Shown: one piece after another, positions 1-5,138 of the stretch
Layout: every line of letters begins with the position of its first letter
Numbering within the stretch: the first letter of the stretch is position 1
Assembly (NCBI GenBank): GCA_016183835.1
Contig: JACPDV010000026.1
Location: 1-5,374, forward strand
DNA length: 5,374 bases
Reading direction: 5' to 3'
DNA from: Armatimonadota bacterium
GTDB lineage: Bacteria > Armatimonadota > UBA10988
Notes under the pieces: generated by a model
Told to the model about the DNA's origin: nothing
Database searches by the model: none
Seen by the model: the letters and a program-made list of their open reading frames with translations, nothing else
Made by a program: the position numbers and the translations under genes

Positions 1-1
1 C

Positions 2-1441
2 ACCCCGGGCTTCATCGACCTCCACACCCACAGCGACCTGCAGATCCTGGCCAACCCGCGCCACGAGCCGAAGCTCATGCAGGGCGTGACCACCGATGTG
101 ATCGGCCAGGACGGACTCAGCTACGCCCCGTGCAACGAGGAGGCGCTCGAGTTCTTCCTGGAGATGAACAAGTCCATCAACGGCCGGCCCGACCTGGACT
201 ACGACTGGCGCACGGTGCGCGAGTTCCTGGCGCGCTTCGACCGGCGCGTGGCGTGCAACGTGGCTTATTTGCTGCCCCACGGGCCGATCCGCATCATGGC
301 CATGGGCACCGGCGCGCGCACCGCCACCGCGAGCGAGCTGGCCGACATGTGCGAGCTGGTGGCCGAGGGCATGCGCGACGGCTGCATCGGCTTCTCCACC
401 GGCCTCACTTACGCGCCGATGATGCACGCCGACACGCACGAGCTGACCGAGCTGTGCCGCGCCTCGGCCCGCTGGGACAGCGTCTTCATGCCCCACCTCC
501 GCAGCTACGGTCGCGACGTGGTGGAGGCCACCGAGGAAGCCGTCGGGATCGCGCGCGCCAGCGGCATCCCGCTGCACCTCACCCACCACCAGTGCGTCTT
601 CCCCATCAACCGGGACAAGTACGAGTACTACCTGGAGGTGATCGACCGCGAGCGCGCCGCCGGCTACGACGTGACCTGCGACTCGTATCCCTACGTCGCC
701 GGCTCGACGTACCTGGTCGGCATGTTCCCCGGCTGGGCGCAAAGCCAGGGGCGCGCGGCGGTGGTCCGTCTCTTGCAGGACCCCGACGCCAACGAGCGGT
801 TGCGCGTGGAGGTGGAGGAGACCGGCTGCGACGGCACCCACGGCGTGGCCGTCGACTGGTCGCGGGTGCAGTTCAGCAGCGTGGCGCGGCCGGAGTGGAC
901 GAGCGCCTGCGGGCAGCGCCTCGACGCGTTGGCCGCCGCCCGCGGAATGCGGCCGTGGGAGCTGGTCACGCGCGCCCTGATCGACAACGACGGCGAAGTC
1001 AACATCGTCGCGTTCATCGGTCATGAGCATGCGGTGCAGTACATCATGGGCCACCCGACGCACATGGTGGGGAGCGACGGGATCCTCACCGGGCTGAACC
1101 CGCACCCGCGCGTCTACGGCACCTTCGCCCGCTACCTGGCGCGCTACGTGCGGGAGCTGGGGGTGCTCACCTGGGAGCAGTGCATTCGCAAGATGACCGG
1201 CGCCAGCGCGCAGCGGATCGGGCTGGTCGACCGCGGGCTGGTGAAGGTGGGCCTCTGCGCGGACCTGGTGATCTTCGACCCCGAGACGGTGCAGGACACG
1301 GCCACCTTCGAGTCGCCGCGGCAGTATCCCGAGGGCATCCCGTACGTGGTCGTCAACGGACAGGTGGTCAAGGACGGTGGCGAGCATACGGGTGTTCTGG
1401 CCGGGCGGGCGCTGCGGCGCGGTCAGCCGACGCCGGCGTGA
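2..1441 (+). CDS. N-acyl-D-amino-acid deacylase (D-aminoacylase) family amidohydrolase, 5'-truncated
   Basis: The frame is open from base 2 and ends at TGA 1439-1441, giving 479 residues. The start lies outside the window; by family comparison about 60 N-terminal residues are missing. The family hydrolyses N-acyl-D-amino acids to D-amino acids and a carboxylate in the cytoplasm, using metal bound in a TIM barrel. Visible marks are the first metal motif GFIDLHTHSDL (bases 8-40), GVTT (bases 83-94), CIGFSTGLTYAP (bases 383-418), MPHLRSYG with a conserved His at 494-496, PLHLTHHQ (bases 569-592) with a second His pair, DSYPYVAGST (bases 680-709), and GSDG with the catalytic-type Asp at 1076-1078. 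The C-terminal return to the beta domain is intact (GLCADLVIFDP, then VVVNGQVVKDGG). One oddity is that the position where D-aminoacylases have Cys (usual NCG) is Asp here (GQDG, bases 104-115). It is therefore a divergent subfamily and the true substrate is uncertain. The frame looks undamaged. Confidence 0.88.
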   Translation, partial: TPGFIDLHTHSDLQILANPRHEPKLMQGVTTDVIGQDGLSYAPCNEEALEFFLEMNKSINGRPDLDYDWRTVREFLARFDRRVACNVAYLLPHGPIRIMAMGTGARTATASELADMCELVAEGMRDGCIGFSTGLTYAPMMHADTHELTELCRASARWDSVFMPHLRSYGRDVVEATEEAVGIARASGIPLHLTHHQCVFPINRDKYEYYLEVIDRERAAGYDVTCDSYPYVAGSTYLVGMFPGWAQSQGRAAVVRLLQDPDANERLRVEVEETGCDGTHGVAVDWSRVQFSSVARPEWTSACGQRLDALAAARGMRPWELVTRALIDNDGEVNIVAFIGHEHAVQYIMGHPTHMVGSDGILTGLNPHPRVYGTFARYLARYVRELGVLTWEQCIRKMTGASAQRIGLVDRGLVKVGLCADLVIFDPETVQDTATFESPRQYPEGIPYVVVNGQVVKDGGEHTGVLAGRALRRGQPTPA

Positions 1442-1451
1442 GCCGGCTCAC
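1438..1451. other. 14-bp perfect palindrome containing both convergent stop codons
   Basis: The sequence GTGAGCCGGCTCAC is a perfect palindrome. It contains the TGA of the deacylase (1439-1441) and, on the other strand, the TGA of the beta-domain gene (1448-1450), with only GCCGGC between them. It could form a short stem in transcripts from either direction. There is no T-run on either side, so it is not a canonical intrinsic terminator. It may be chance, given the GC content. Confidence 0.4.
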
Positions 1452-1918
1452 TCGAGCGGCTGGCCGTGGATGGTCAACTCGATGTCGCTGCCCGGCTCGT
1501 AGCCGTGGCGGCCGGTCTGCGGGTCGGCGCGCCAGCGGTAGAGCGGCACCGCGCCCAGCTCGCAGTGGCCGCCGGCCGGCACCTTGATGGGGTAGCCGGC
1601 GCGGAGCGGGCCGGTGGTGATGGTCAGGGTGAAGCACCCGGACGGCAGGTCGCGGAAGCGGAAGTTGCCGGCCGAGTCGGCGTGGACGCGCGAGCCGGCC
1701 CGTTCGTTGAGTGACACCTGCGCGCCGGCCACGGGGTGGCCGTCGAAGGTGACTTGGCCCGAGACCGACGCCGGGCCGGGCAGGCTGTCGTGGTAGGCGA
1801 GGAGGCTGGTGCCGAGGGCGGCCACGCCGCAGGTCAGCAGGACGAGCAGGAGGATCTCGGCGCGGGATGCCTGGCGCTGCCACATCCGCCACTGCCAGGC
1901 CAGCGAGCGCAGGTTCAT
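1448..1918 (-). CDS. membrane-anchored protein with a carboxypeptidase-regulatory-like beta domain
   Basis: This encodes 156 residues. The N-terminus is basic and aromatic (W8, W10, R11, W13, R15, R19). One hydrophobic segment follows at about residues 21-41 (EILLLVLLTCGVAALGTSLL), which predicts an inside N-terminus and an exported C-terminus. Residues 51-104 read SVSGQVTFDGHPVAGAQVSL, then HADSAGNFRFRDLPSGCFTLTI. This is the pattern of the carboxypeptidase-regulatory-like/prealbumin-like beta sandwich (G-x-V, P-V-x-G-A-x-V, D-x-x-G-x-F-x-F-x-x-L-P-x-G). The remainder, to residue 156, is unassigned. No enzyme active site is visible; such domains usually act as structural or carbohydrate-contacting modules. 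The start ATG overlaps the stop of the upstream lipoprotein gene (ATGA at 1918-1915) and is preceded by AAGGGA within that gene, so the two are probably translationally coupled. A surface or periplasmic role alongside the lipoprotein is inferred. Confidence 0.78.
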   Translation of the reverse strand: MNLRSLAWQWRMWQRQASRAEILLLVLLTCGVAALGTSLLAYHDSLPGPASVSGQVTFDGHPVAGAQVSLNERAGSRVHADSAGNFRFRDLPSGCFTLTITTGPLRAGYPIKVPAGGHCELGAVPLYRWRADPQTGRHGYEPGSDIELTIHGQPLE

Positions 1919-2382
1919 CGTCTTCCCTTTCCGCCCAGCGGCTGGCTGCCGCGCACGAAGAAGTCGGTGGTGCTCGTCACGGCGTGGTCGGCGTTCTCCA
2001 CCTCGAAGCTGAGCACCAGGTCCGCGTCCCAGTCCGCATCGAAGAAGATCGTGGCGTCGAATGTCCCATCGGGCTGCACGGCCACCACGGGCTCGGGGAT
2101 CCAGGTGCTGGTGTAGAGCCACGGCCGGACCGACGCGCCGGTTGCCCCAGAGGTCACCAAGCCCAGAACATGGTGCTCGAGGCCGGGCTGGCGCATCCAG
2201 GCCGCCACGTTCGGGTCGCTCTGGCCGATCACCTGGCCGGCGGGCAGTCGGGGCGAGATGAGGCGCACGGCCGCTGAACCGGCCTGCGGTGCGGCTGGCG
2301 GCGCCGCGTCGCGCGGGGGGCGAGCGCAGCCGAACAGCGCCGCGAAGGCGAGGGCCGCCGCGGCCACGCGGAGCGTGGACAT
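1915..2382 (-). CDS. putative lipoprotein of unknown family
   Basis: This encodes 155 residues. It starts with a lipoprotein signal peptide: MSTLR, a hydrophobic stretch VAAAALAFAALFG, then Cys19 in the lipobox LFGC. Phe at -2 is less usual but tolerated. Residues 20-38 are an Ala/Pro-rich linker. The mature part is probably beta-rich and contains VRLISPRLPAGQVIG, PWLYTSTWIPEPVVAVQPDG, then ATIFFDADWDADLVLSFEVEN. I do not recognise a named domain. The ATG is supported by a good Shine-Dalgarno sequence (GGGAGAG on the minus strand, about 6 bases upstream). An open stretch continues further upstream in the same frame, but it lacks a signal peptide and overlaps the pilin gene in another frame, so I reject it. 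The gene lies 20 bases after the Flp-type pilin gene and overlaps the next gene by 4 bases, so all three are probably one transcript. A membrane-tethered accessory of the pilin unit is an inference from position only. Confidence 0.75.
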   Translation of the reverse strand: MSTLRVAAAALAFAALFGCARPPRDAAPPAAPQAGSAAVRLISPRLPAGQVIGQSDPNVAAWMRQPGLEHHVLGLVTSGATGASVRPWLYTSTWIPEPVVAVQPDGTFDATIFFDADWDADLVLSFEVENADHAVTSTTDFFVRGSQPLGGKGRR

Positions 2383-2386
2383 GGAT

Positions 2387-2395
2387 CTCTCCCTC
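2387..2395 (-). promoter_or_regulatory. Shine-Dalgarno of the lipoprotein gene
   Basis: On the minus strand this reads GAGGGAGAG. Its GGAG core lies 6 bases before the ATG at 2382. It fixes the lipoprotein start at the Met just before the hydrophobic signal segment, against the longer open frame that extends upstream. Confidence 0.65.
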
Positions 2396-2402
2396 GCGCA
2401 GC

Positions 2403-2633
2403 TCACGTGGCGGGCCAGATCGGCGGGTCCTGCCCATGCCCGACGGGACCCATCGGCGGTGGATCGGGCATGGTCCCGTAAGAGGTGCTGGCCTGCGCGG
2501 TGGAGGACTCGATGACGTCGTAGACCGAGCGCCCCAAGGCCGTGAGGACCGGGACGCTCAGCACCAGCAGCAGGCACAGGATCAGCGCGTACTCGACCAC
2601 GACCTGTCCGCGGTGCCGGCGATAGGTTCGCAT
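2403..2633 (-). CDS. Flp-type (type IVb) pilin-like protein
   Basis: This encodes 76 residues. The short basic leader MRTYRRHRG is followed by QVVVEYALILCLLLVLSVPV. The sequence fits the Flp/TadE-like prepilin motif: Gly9 at -1 of the prepilin-peptidase cleavage site, Glu at +5 and Tyr at +6, then a single hydrophobic helix (about residues 15-33) ending near LTALG. After cleavage the mature subunit would be 67 residues. The end of the protein, from about residue 52, is Pro/Gly-rich (MPDPPPMGPVGHGQDPP and onward), which is not typical of a short Flp major pilin. The start is well supported by GAGGTGA 6 bases upstream. The gene is followed after 20 bases by the lipoprotein gene. Flp pilins are assembled by the Tad system, none of whose machinery is in the window. 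A role as a minor or pseudopilin is equally possible. Confidence 0.82.
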   Translation of the reverse strand: MRTYRRHRGQVVVEYALILCLLLVLSVPVLTALGRSVYDVIESSTAQASTSYGTMPDPPPMGPVGHGQDPPIWPAT

Positions 2634-2648
2634 GCGAGGTCACCTCGC
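2634..2648. promoter_or_regulatory. palindrome covering the ribosome binding site of the Flp-type pilin gene
   Basis: GCGAGGT-C-ACCTCGC is a perfect inverted repeat with 7-bp arms and one central base. It lies directly next to the pilin ATG (2633-2631). On the minus strand it contains the Shine-Dalgarno GAGGTGA (2646-2640), spaced 6 bases from the start. As DNA it could bind a dimeric regulator. As RNA the arms could partly mask the ribosome binding site, although the full 7-bp stem cannot close over a single-base loop. The symmetry is seen directly; a function is inferred. Confidence 0.45.
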
Positions 2649-2651
2649 GGG

Positions 2652-2691
2652 GTGGGAGGGCACGGTCGCAGACGTCTCAGCGACCCTCCAC
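2652..2691. promoter_or_regulatory. long imperfect dyad in the pilin leader
   Basis: The core GGTCGC-AGACGTCT-CA-GCGACC (2664-2685) would be a perfect 20-bp palindrome except for two extra bases. Outer arms GTGGGAG (2652-2658) and CTCCAC (2686-2691) extend the pairing with one bulge and a 5-base one-sided loop. It lies between the two pilin genes, just upstream of the pilin ribosome binding site. It may be an operator, or a stem-loop in the transcript that sets relative expression of the two pilins. There is no T-run, so it is not a simple terminator. Confidence 0.4.
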
Positions 2692-2714
2692 GGACACCCC
2701 GACACTTCCTCTAT

Positions 2715-2729
2715 CGCCCGTTCCGGGCG
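2715..2729 (-). terminator. stem-loop downstream of the long pilin-like gene, without a U-tract
   Basis: CGCCCG-TTC-CGGGCG forms a 6-bp GC stem with a 3-base loop. It begins 21 bases after the stop of the long pilin-like gene (2751-2753). The sequence after it on the minus strand (ATAGAGGAAG) lacks a U-run, so a classic intrinsic terminator is not supported. It could act as a weak attenuator or a transcript-stabilising 3' stem between the two pilin genes. Confidence 0.35.
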
Positions 2730-2750
2730 TGTCTATAGGGGCTGGCGCGG

Positions 2751-3221
2751 TCAATCCGTGGAGAAGTGCGAGATGTTGCCCGGTCCGCCGGGCAGCGGGG
2801 GCGGGCTCTCGCCGGCGGGCTCCGCTGCAGGCGGCGCGGGGCCGCTCGCCGGCGGCCCGGTGTCGAGCCCGGCGCCCGACCAGGACTCGGTCGCGCCGGG
2901 TGTGGCGGCGGGCGGCTGGCTGCCGCCGGGAGCGGACGTCGGTGAGTCGGTCTCCGCCGGCGGCGTGACCGGCTCGGTGGAGGAGGGTGCGGAGGGGCTG
3001 GGGCTGCTGCCGTTGCTGATCAAGCCGCCCGCACCGAACACGGTGCGGGGGTCCTGGAGGCGGGTGCCGGGCGGTACCGGGCTCTGTTCGGGCTCGCCGC
3101 TGCGCCCAACGGCGACGGCGATCGCGAGCACCACGGTCGCTACCGCGCCGATGACGATCGCGTGCTCCAGCAGCGTCTGCCCGCGCCGCGGGCAGAGAGC
3201 CGTCAACACGGCCACCTCCAT
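2751..3221 (-). CDS. type IV pilin-like protein with long Pro/Ser/Thr-rich tail
   Basis: The frame encodes 156 residues from ATG 3221. It contains CPRRG|QTLLEHAIVIGA, then VATVVLAIAVAV. The sequence has a prepilin-type cleavage Gly (residue 14), Glu at +5 and a hydrophobic helix at about residues 20-38, as in Flp/TadE-like proteins; His replaces the usual Tyr/Phe at +6. From about residue 41 the rest is a low-complexity tail of some 115 residues dominated by Pro, Ser, Thr, Gly and Ala (SNGSSPSPSAPSSTEPVTPP and similar). It resembles a flexible, possibly glycosylated surface stalk. The start is ambiguous. The strong Shine-Dalgarno GGAGGTGG lies inside the first codons (3219-3212), which favours GTG 3209 or TTG 3206. 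The TTG start gives a 9-residue leader, the same length as in the next pilin. I list the outer ATG so as to cover all options. It is the first gene after a sigma-54-like promoter. The homology call is by motif only. Confidence 0.7.
   Translation of the reverse strand: MEVAVLTALCPRRGQTLLEHAIVIGAVATVVLAIAVAVGRSGEPEQSPVPPGTRLQDPRTVFGAGGLISNGSSPSPSAPSSTEPVTPPAETDSPTSAPGGSQPPAATPGATESWSGAGLDTGPPASGPAPPAAEPAGESPPPLPGGPGNISHFSTD
3212..3219 (-). promoter_or_regulatory. internal Shine-Dalgarno that decides the start of the long pilin-like gene
   Basis: On the minus strand this reads GGAGGTGG, a near-perfect ribosome binding site that overlaps the first codons of the longest open frame. Its core is 5 bases from GTG at 3209 and 8 bases from TTG at 3206. 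No comparable site precedes ATG 3221. This argues for a start 4 or 5 codons further in, which leaves a standard short prepilin leader. Confidence 0.55.
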
Positions 3222-3392
3222 GTTGGGCTTACATCAGTCCCTGCTGAGGATACTGCAATTCCCTTGCCATACCTAGATCATTCCCGGCCCCGGTCCGGGC
3301 CAATCTCGGCGCCACCGCCGGTCCCTCGGATCGCGCCCCGGAGGAACGGCGGCCGGCCTCGCGAACCCCGACCCGCCCTCGCCGAGCGGACC
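3222..3392. other. divergent intergenic region between the pilin cluster and pabBC
   Basis: The 171 bases between the divergently transcribed pilin gene and pabBC include a less GC-rich patch at 3222-3283, which holds the sigma-54-like site. The rest is very GC-rich, with a small inverted repeat GGCCC-CGGTCC-GGGCC (3286-3301). The pabBC frame stays open upstream across this region, but its residues look like translated noncoding DNA. I see no convincing sigma-70 -35/-10 pair for pabBC, so its promoter is unassigned. Confidence 0.4.
3254..3269 (-). promoter_or_regulatory. sigma-54 (RpoN) -24/-12 promoter candidate
   Basis: The minus strand reads TGGCAAGGGAATTGCA. Compared with the sigma-54 consensus TGGCACR-N4-TTGCW, every defined position matches except one (A for C at the sixth base), and the GG-to-GC spacing is exact. 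It points toward the pilin cluster. Transcription would start near 3243, leaving about 22 bases to ATG 3221 or 37 to TTG 3206. Sigma-54 control of pilin genes is well known (pilA in Pseudomonas and Myxococcus). An enhancer-binding protein gene would be needed and is not in the window. Confidence 0.6.
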
Positions 3393-5138
3393 ATGAGCGA
3401 GCCGGGTCTGGTGCTGATTCAGACACGGGAAGGCTGGTTGCGTTTCCGGCGACCGGTCGAGCGTCTGGACGCCGCCACGCCCGCCGAGGTGCCGGCCCTC
3501 GTGCGGGCCGCCGAGGCGGCCGTCGCGCGCGGCCAGTGGATCGCCGGCTACCTCGCCTACGAGGCCTCGCCGGCCTTCGACCCGATTCTCGCCACCCGCC
3601 CCGCGGGACCGCTCCCGGTGGCCTGGTTCGGCGTCTACCCCGAGCCCGAGCGCTTCACGGGCGCCCGCGTCCCGCCGCTCGCGCCCGGCGGCTGCACCCT
3701 CGGCGACATCGCGCCCGAGCTGACCGCCGCGGAGCACGCGGCCCGCGTCGAGCGCGTGCGCGACTACATCGCCACCGGCGACACCTACCAGGTCAACCTG
3801 ACCCACCGCCTCCGCGCGCCGTTCGAGGGCGACCCGAGCGCGCTCTGGGCCCGCCTCCTCCGCTCGCAGCGCGACGGCTACGCCGCCTACCTCGATCTCG
3901 GCCGCTGGGTGGTCTGCTCGGCCTCGCCGGAGCTCTTCTTCGAGTTGGACGGCGAGCGGGTGACCAGCCGGCCGATGAAGGGCACCGCGCCGCGCGGCGC
4001 CACGCTGGCGGACGATCGAGCCCTCGCCGCCGCGCTGGCGGAGTCGGTGAAGGACCGCGCCGAGAACCTGATGATCGTGGACATGGTCCGCAACGATCTC
4101 GGGCGGATCGCCGAGGTGGGCAGCGTCGGCGTGCCTGCGCTGTTCACGGTCGAGCGTTACGAGACGGTGTGGCAGATGACCAGCACCGTGACCTGCCGCA
4201 GCCGGGCGCCCTTTGGCGAGATGCTGGCGGCGCTCTTCCCGTGCGCCAGCATCACCGGCGCGCCGAAGGTGCGCACGATGCAGATCATCCGCGAGTTGGA
4301 GGTGTCGCCCCGCGGAGTCTACACGGGCGCGATCGGCTGGCTAGCGCCGGGCCGCCGGGCGCAGTTCAACGTGGCCATCCGCACCGTCGTGGTGGACCGC
4401 GAGGAGGGCCTGGCCGAGTACGGCGTGGGCGGCGGGATCGTCTGGGATTCGCGCCCGGACAGCGAGTGGCGCGAATGCCTGGCCAAAGCGCTGATCCTGA
4501 CCCGCGACCGGCCCGCATTCGAGCTGCTCGAGACCCTGCTCTGGGATCCCGACGGCGGGTGCTTCCTCGAGCAGCTCCACCTGGAGCGGATGGCGGACTC
4601 GGCGGAGTACTTCGGCTTCGTCTGGGACGAGGCCAAGGCGCGCGAGGCGCTGCACGAGGCGGTGGCGGGGCAGCCGATTCCGCTGCGAGTGCGGCTGCAG
4701 TGGTTCGAGGAGGGCGTGGCGCGGGTCACGGCCGTGCCGTTCGATCCCCGGCCGGCGCGGCATCCCTGGCTGGTGCGGCTGGCCGCCCACCCGGTGGACC
4801 CCGGTGACCCGTTTCTCTACCACAAGACCACCCACCGTGCGGTCTACGAGGCCGCGCGCGCCGAGCAGCCCGGTTGTGACGAGGTGCTGCTCTGGAACCC
4901 GCGCGGCGAGCTGACCGAGGGCACCATCACGAACCTGGTGGTGGAGCTGGACGGTGAGCGCCTCACGCCGCCGACCTCGTGCGGGCTCCTGCCGGGCACC
5001 TTCCGCCGCTGGCTGGTCGAGCAGGGCCAAGTGCGCGAGGCGGTCGTGCGCGTGGAGGACCTGCCCCGCGCCGAGCGGGTGTGGCTGATCAACTCGGTCC
5101 GCCGCTGGATCCCCGCGGAGCTGGCGTCCCCGGACTAA
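3393..5138 (+). CDS. pabBC: aminodeoxychorismate synthase component I fused to aminodeoxychorismate lyase (PabB-PabC)
   Basis: This encodes 581 residues. It converts chorismate plus ammonia (from a PabA glutaminase not in the window) to 4-amino-4-deoxychorismate, then eliminates pyruvate to give 4-aminobenzoate for folate, in the cytoplasm. Residues 1 to about 370 are the chorismate-binding domain: YIATGDTYQVNLTHRL, ASPELFF, RPMKGT (193-198), MVRNDLGRI, ITGAPK (287-292) and GGGIVWDS (346-353). Lys196 in the PMKGT motif is the PabB signature; anthranilate synthase has Ala there (PIAGT). Residues about 375-581 are a class IV PLP enzyme: LHLERM, HKTTHR with the PLP lysine K478, LTEGTITNLVV (E509, N514) and GLLPGTFRRWL. 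The total length fits known PabBC fusions, whose PabB part is shorter than the stand-alone enzyme. ATG 3393 is chosen because homology-like sequence begins there; its Shine-Dalgarno is weak (GAGCGG). The TAA stop abuts an inverted-repeat element. Confidence 0.93.
   Translation: MSEPGLVLIQTREGWLRFRRPVERLDAATPAEVPALVRAAEAAVARGQWIAGYLAYEASPAFDPILATRPAGPLPVAWFGVYPEPERFTGARVPPLAPGGCTLGDIAPELTAAEHAARVERVRDYIATGDTYQVNLTHRLRAPFEGDPSALWARLLRSQRDGYAAYLDLGRWVVCSASPELFFELDGERVTSRPMKGTAPRGATLADDRALAAALAESVKDRAENLMIVDMVRNDLGRIAEVGSVGVPALFTVERYETVWQMTSTVTCRSRAPFGEMLAALFPCASITGAPKVRTMQIIRELEVSPRGVYTGAIGWLAPGRRAQFNVAIRTVVVDREEGLAEYGVGGGIVWDSRPDSEWRECLAKALILTRDRPAFELLETLLWDPDGGCFLEQLHLERMADSAEYFGFVWDEAKAREALHEAVAGQPIPLRVRLQWFEEGVARVTAVPFDPRPARHPWLVRLAAHPVDPGDPFLYHKTTHRAVYEAARAEQPGCDEVLLWNPRGELTEGTITNLVVELDGERLTPPTSCGLLPGTFRRWLVEQGQVREAVVRVEDLPRAERVWLINSVRRWIPAELASPD

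Noticed and set aside
130..1026. 298-codon plus-strand open frame inside the deacylase gene
   Set aside because: It is a +1-type shadow rich in Arg and His. The overlapping frame carries all the deacylase motifs.
1448..2437. Long 329-codon minus-strand open frame covering two genes
   Set aside because: Only its last 156 codons look like protein (membrane anchor plus beta domain). The upstream part is Arg/Pro/Gly-rich and overlaps the lipoprotein gene, which has a proper signal peptide and ribosome binding site in another frame.
3223..3254. Possible sigma-70 promoter for pabBC (TTGGGC with GATACT)
   Set aside because: The spacer would be 20 bases and both hexamers match poorly, so I do not support it.
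3162..3392. Upstream extension of the pabBC frame to ATG 3162
   Set aside because: The extra 77 residues are low-quality Pro/Arg-rich sequence, overlap the pilin gene on the other strand and cross the sigma-54 site. The PabB-like sequence begins just after ATG 3393.
3536..4807. 423-codon plus-strand open frame inside pabBC
   Set aside because: It is an Arg/Gly/Ala-rich shadow of the GC-rich pabBC coding frame, with no domain signal.
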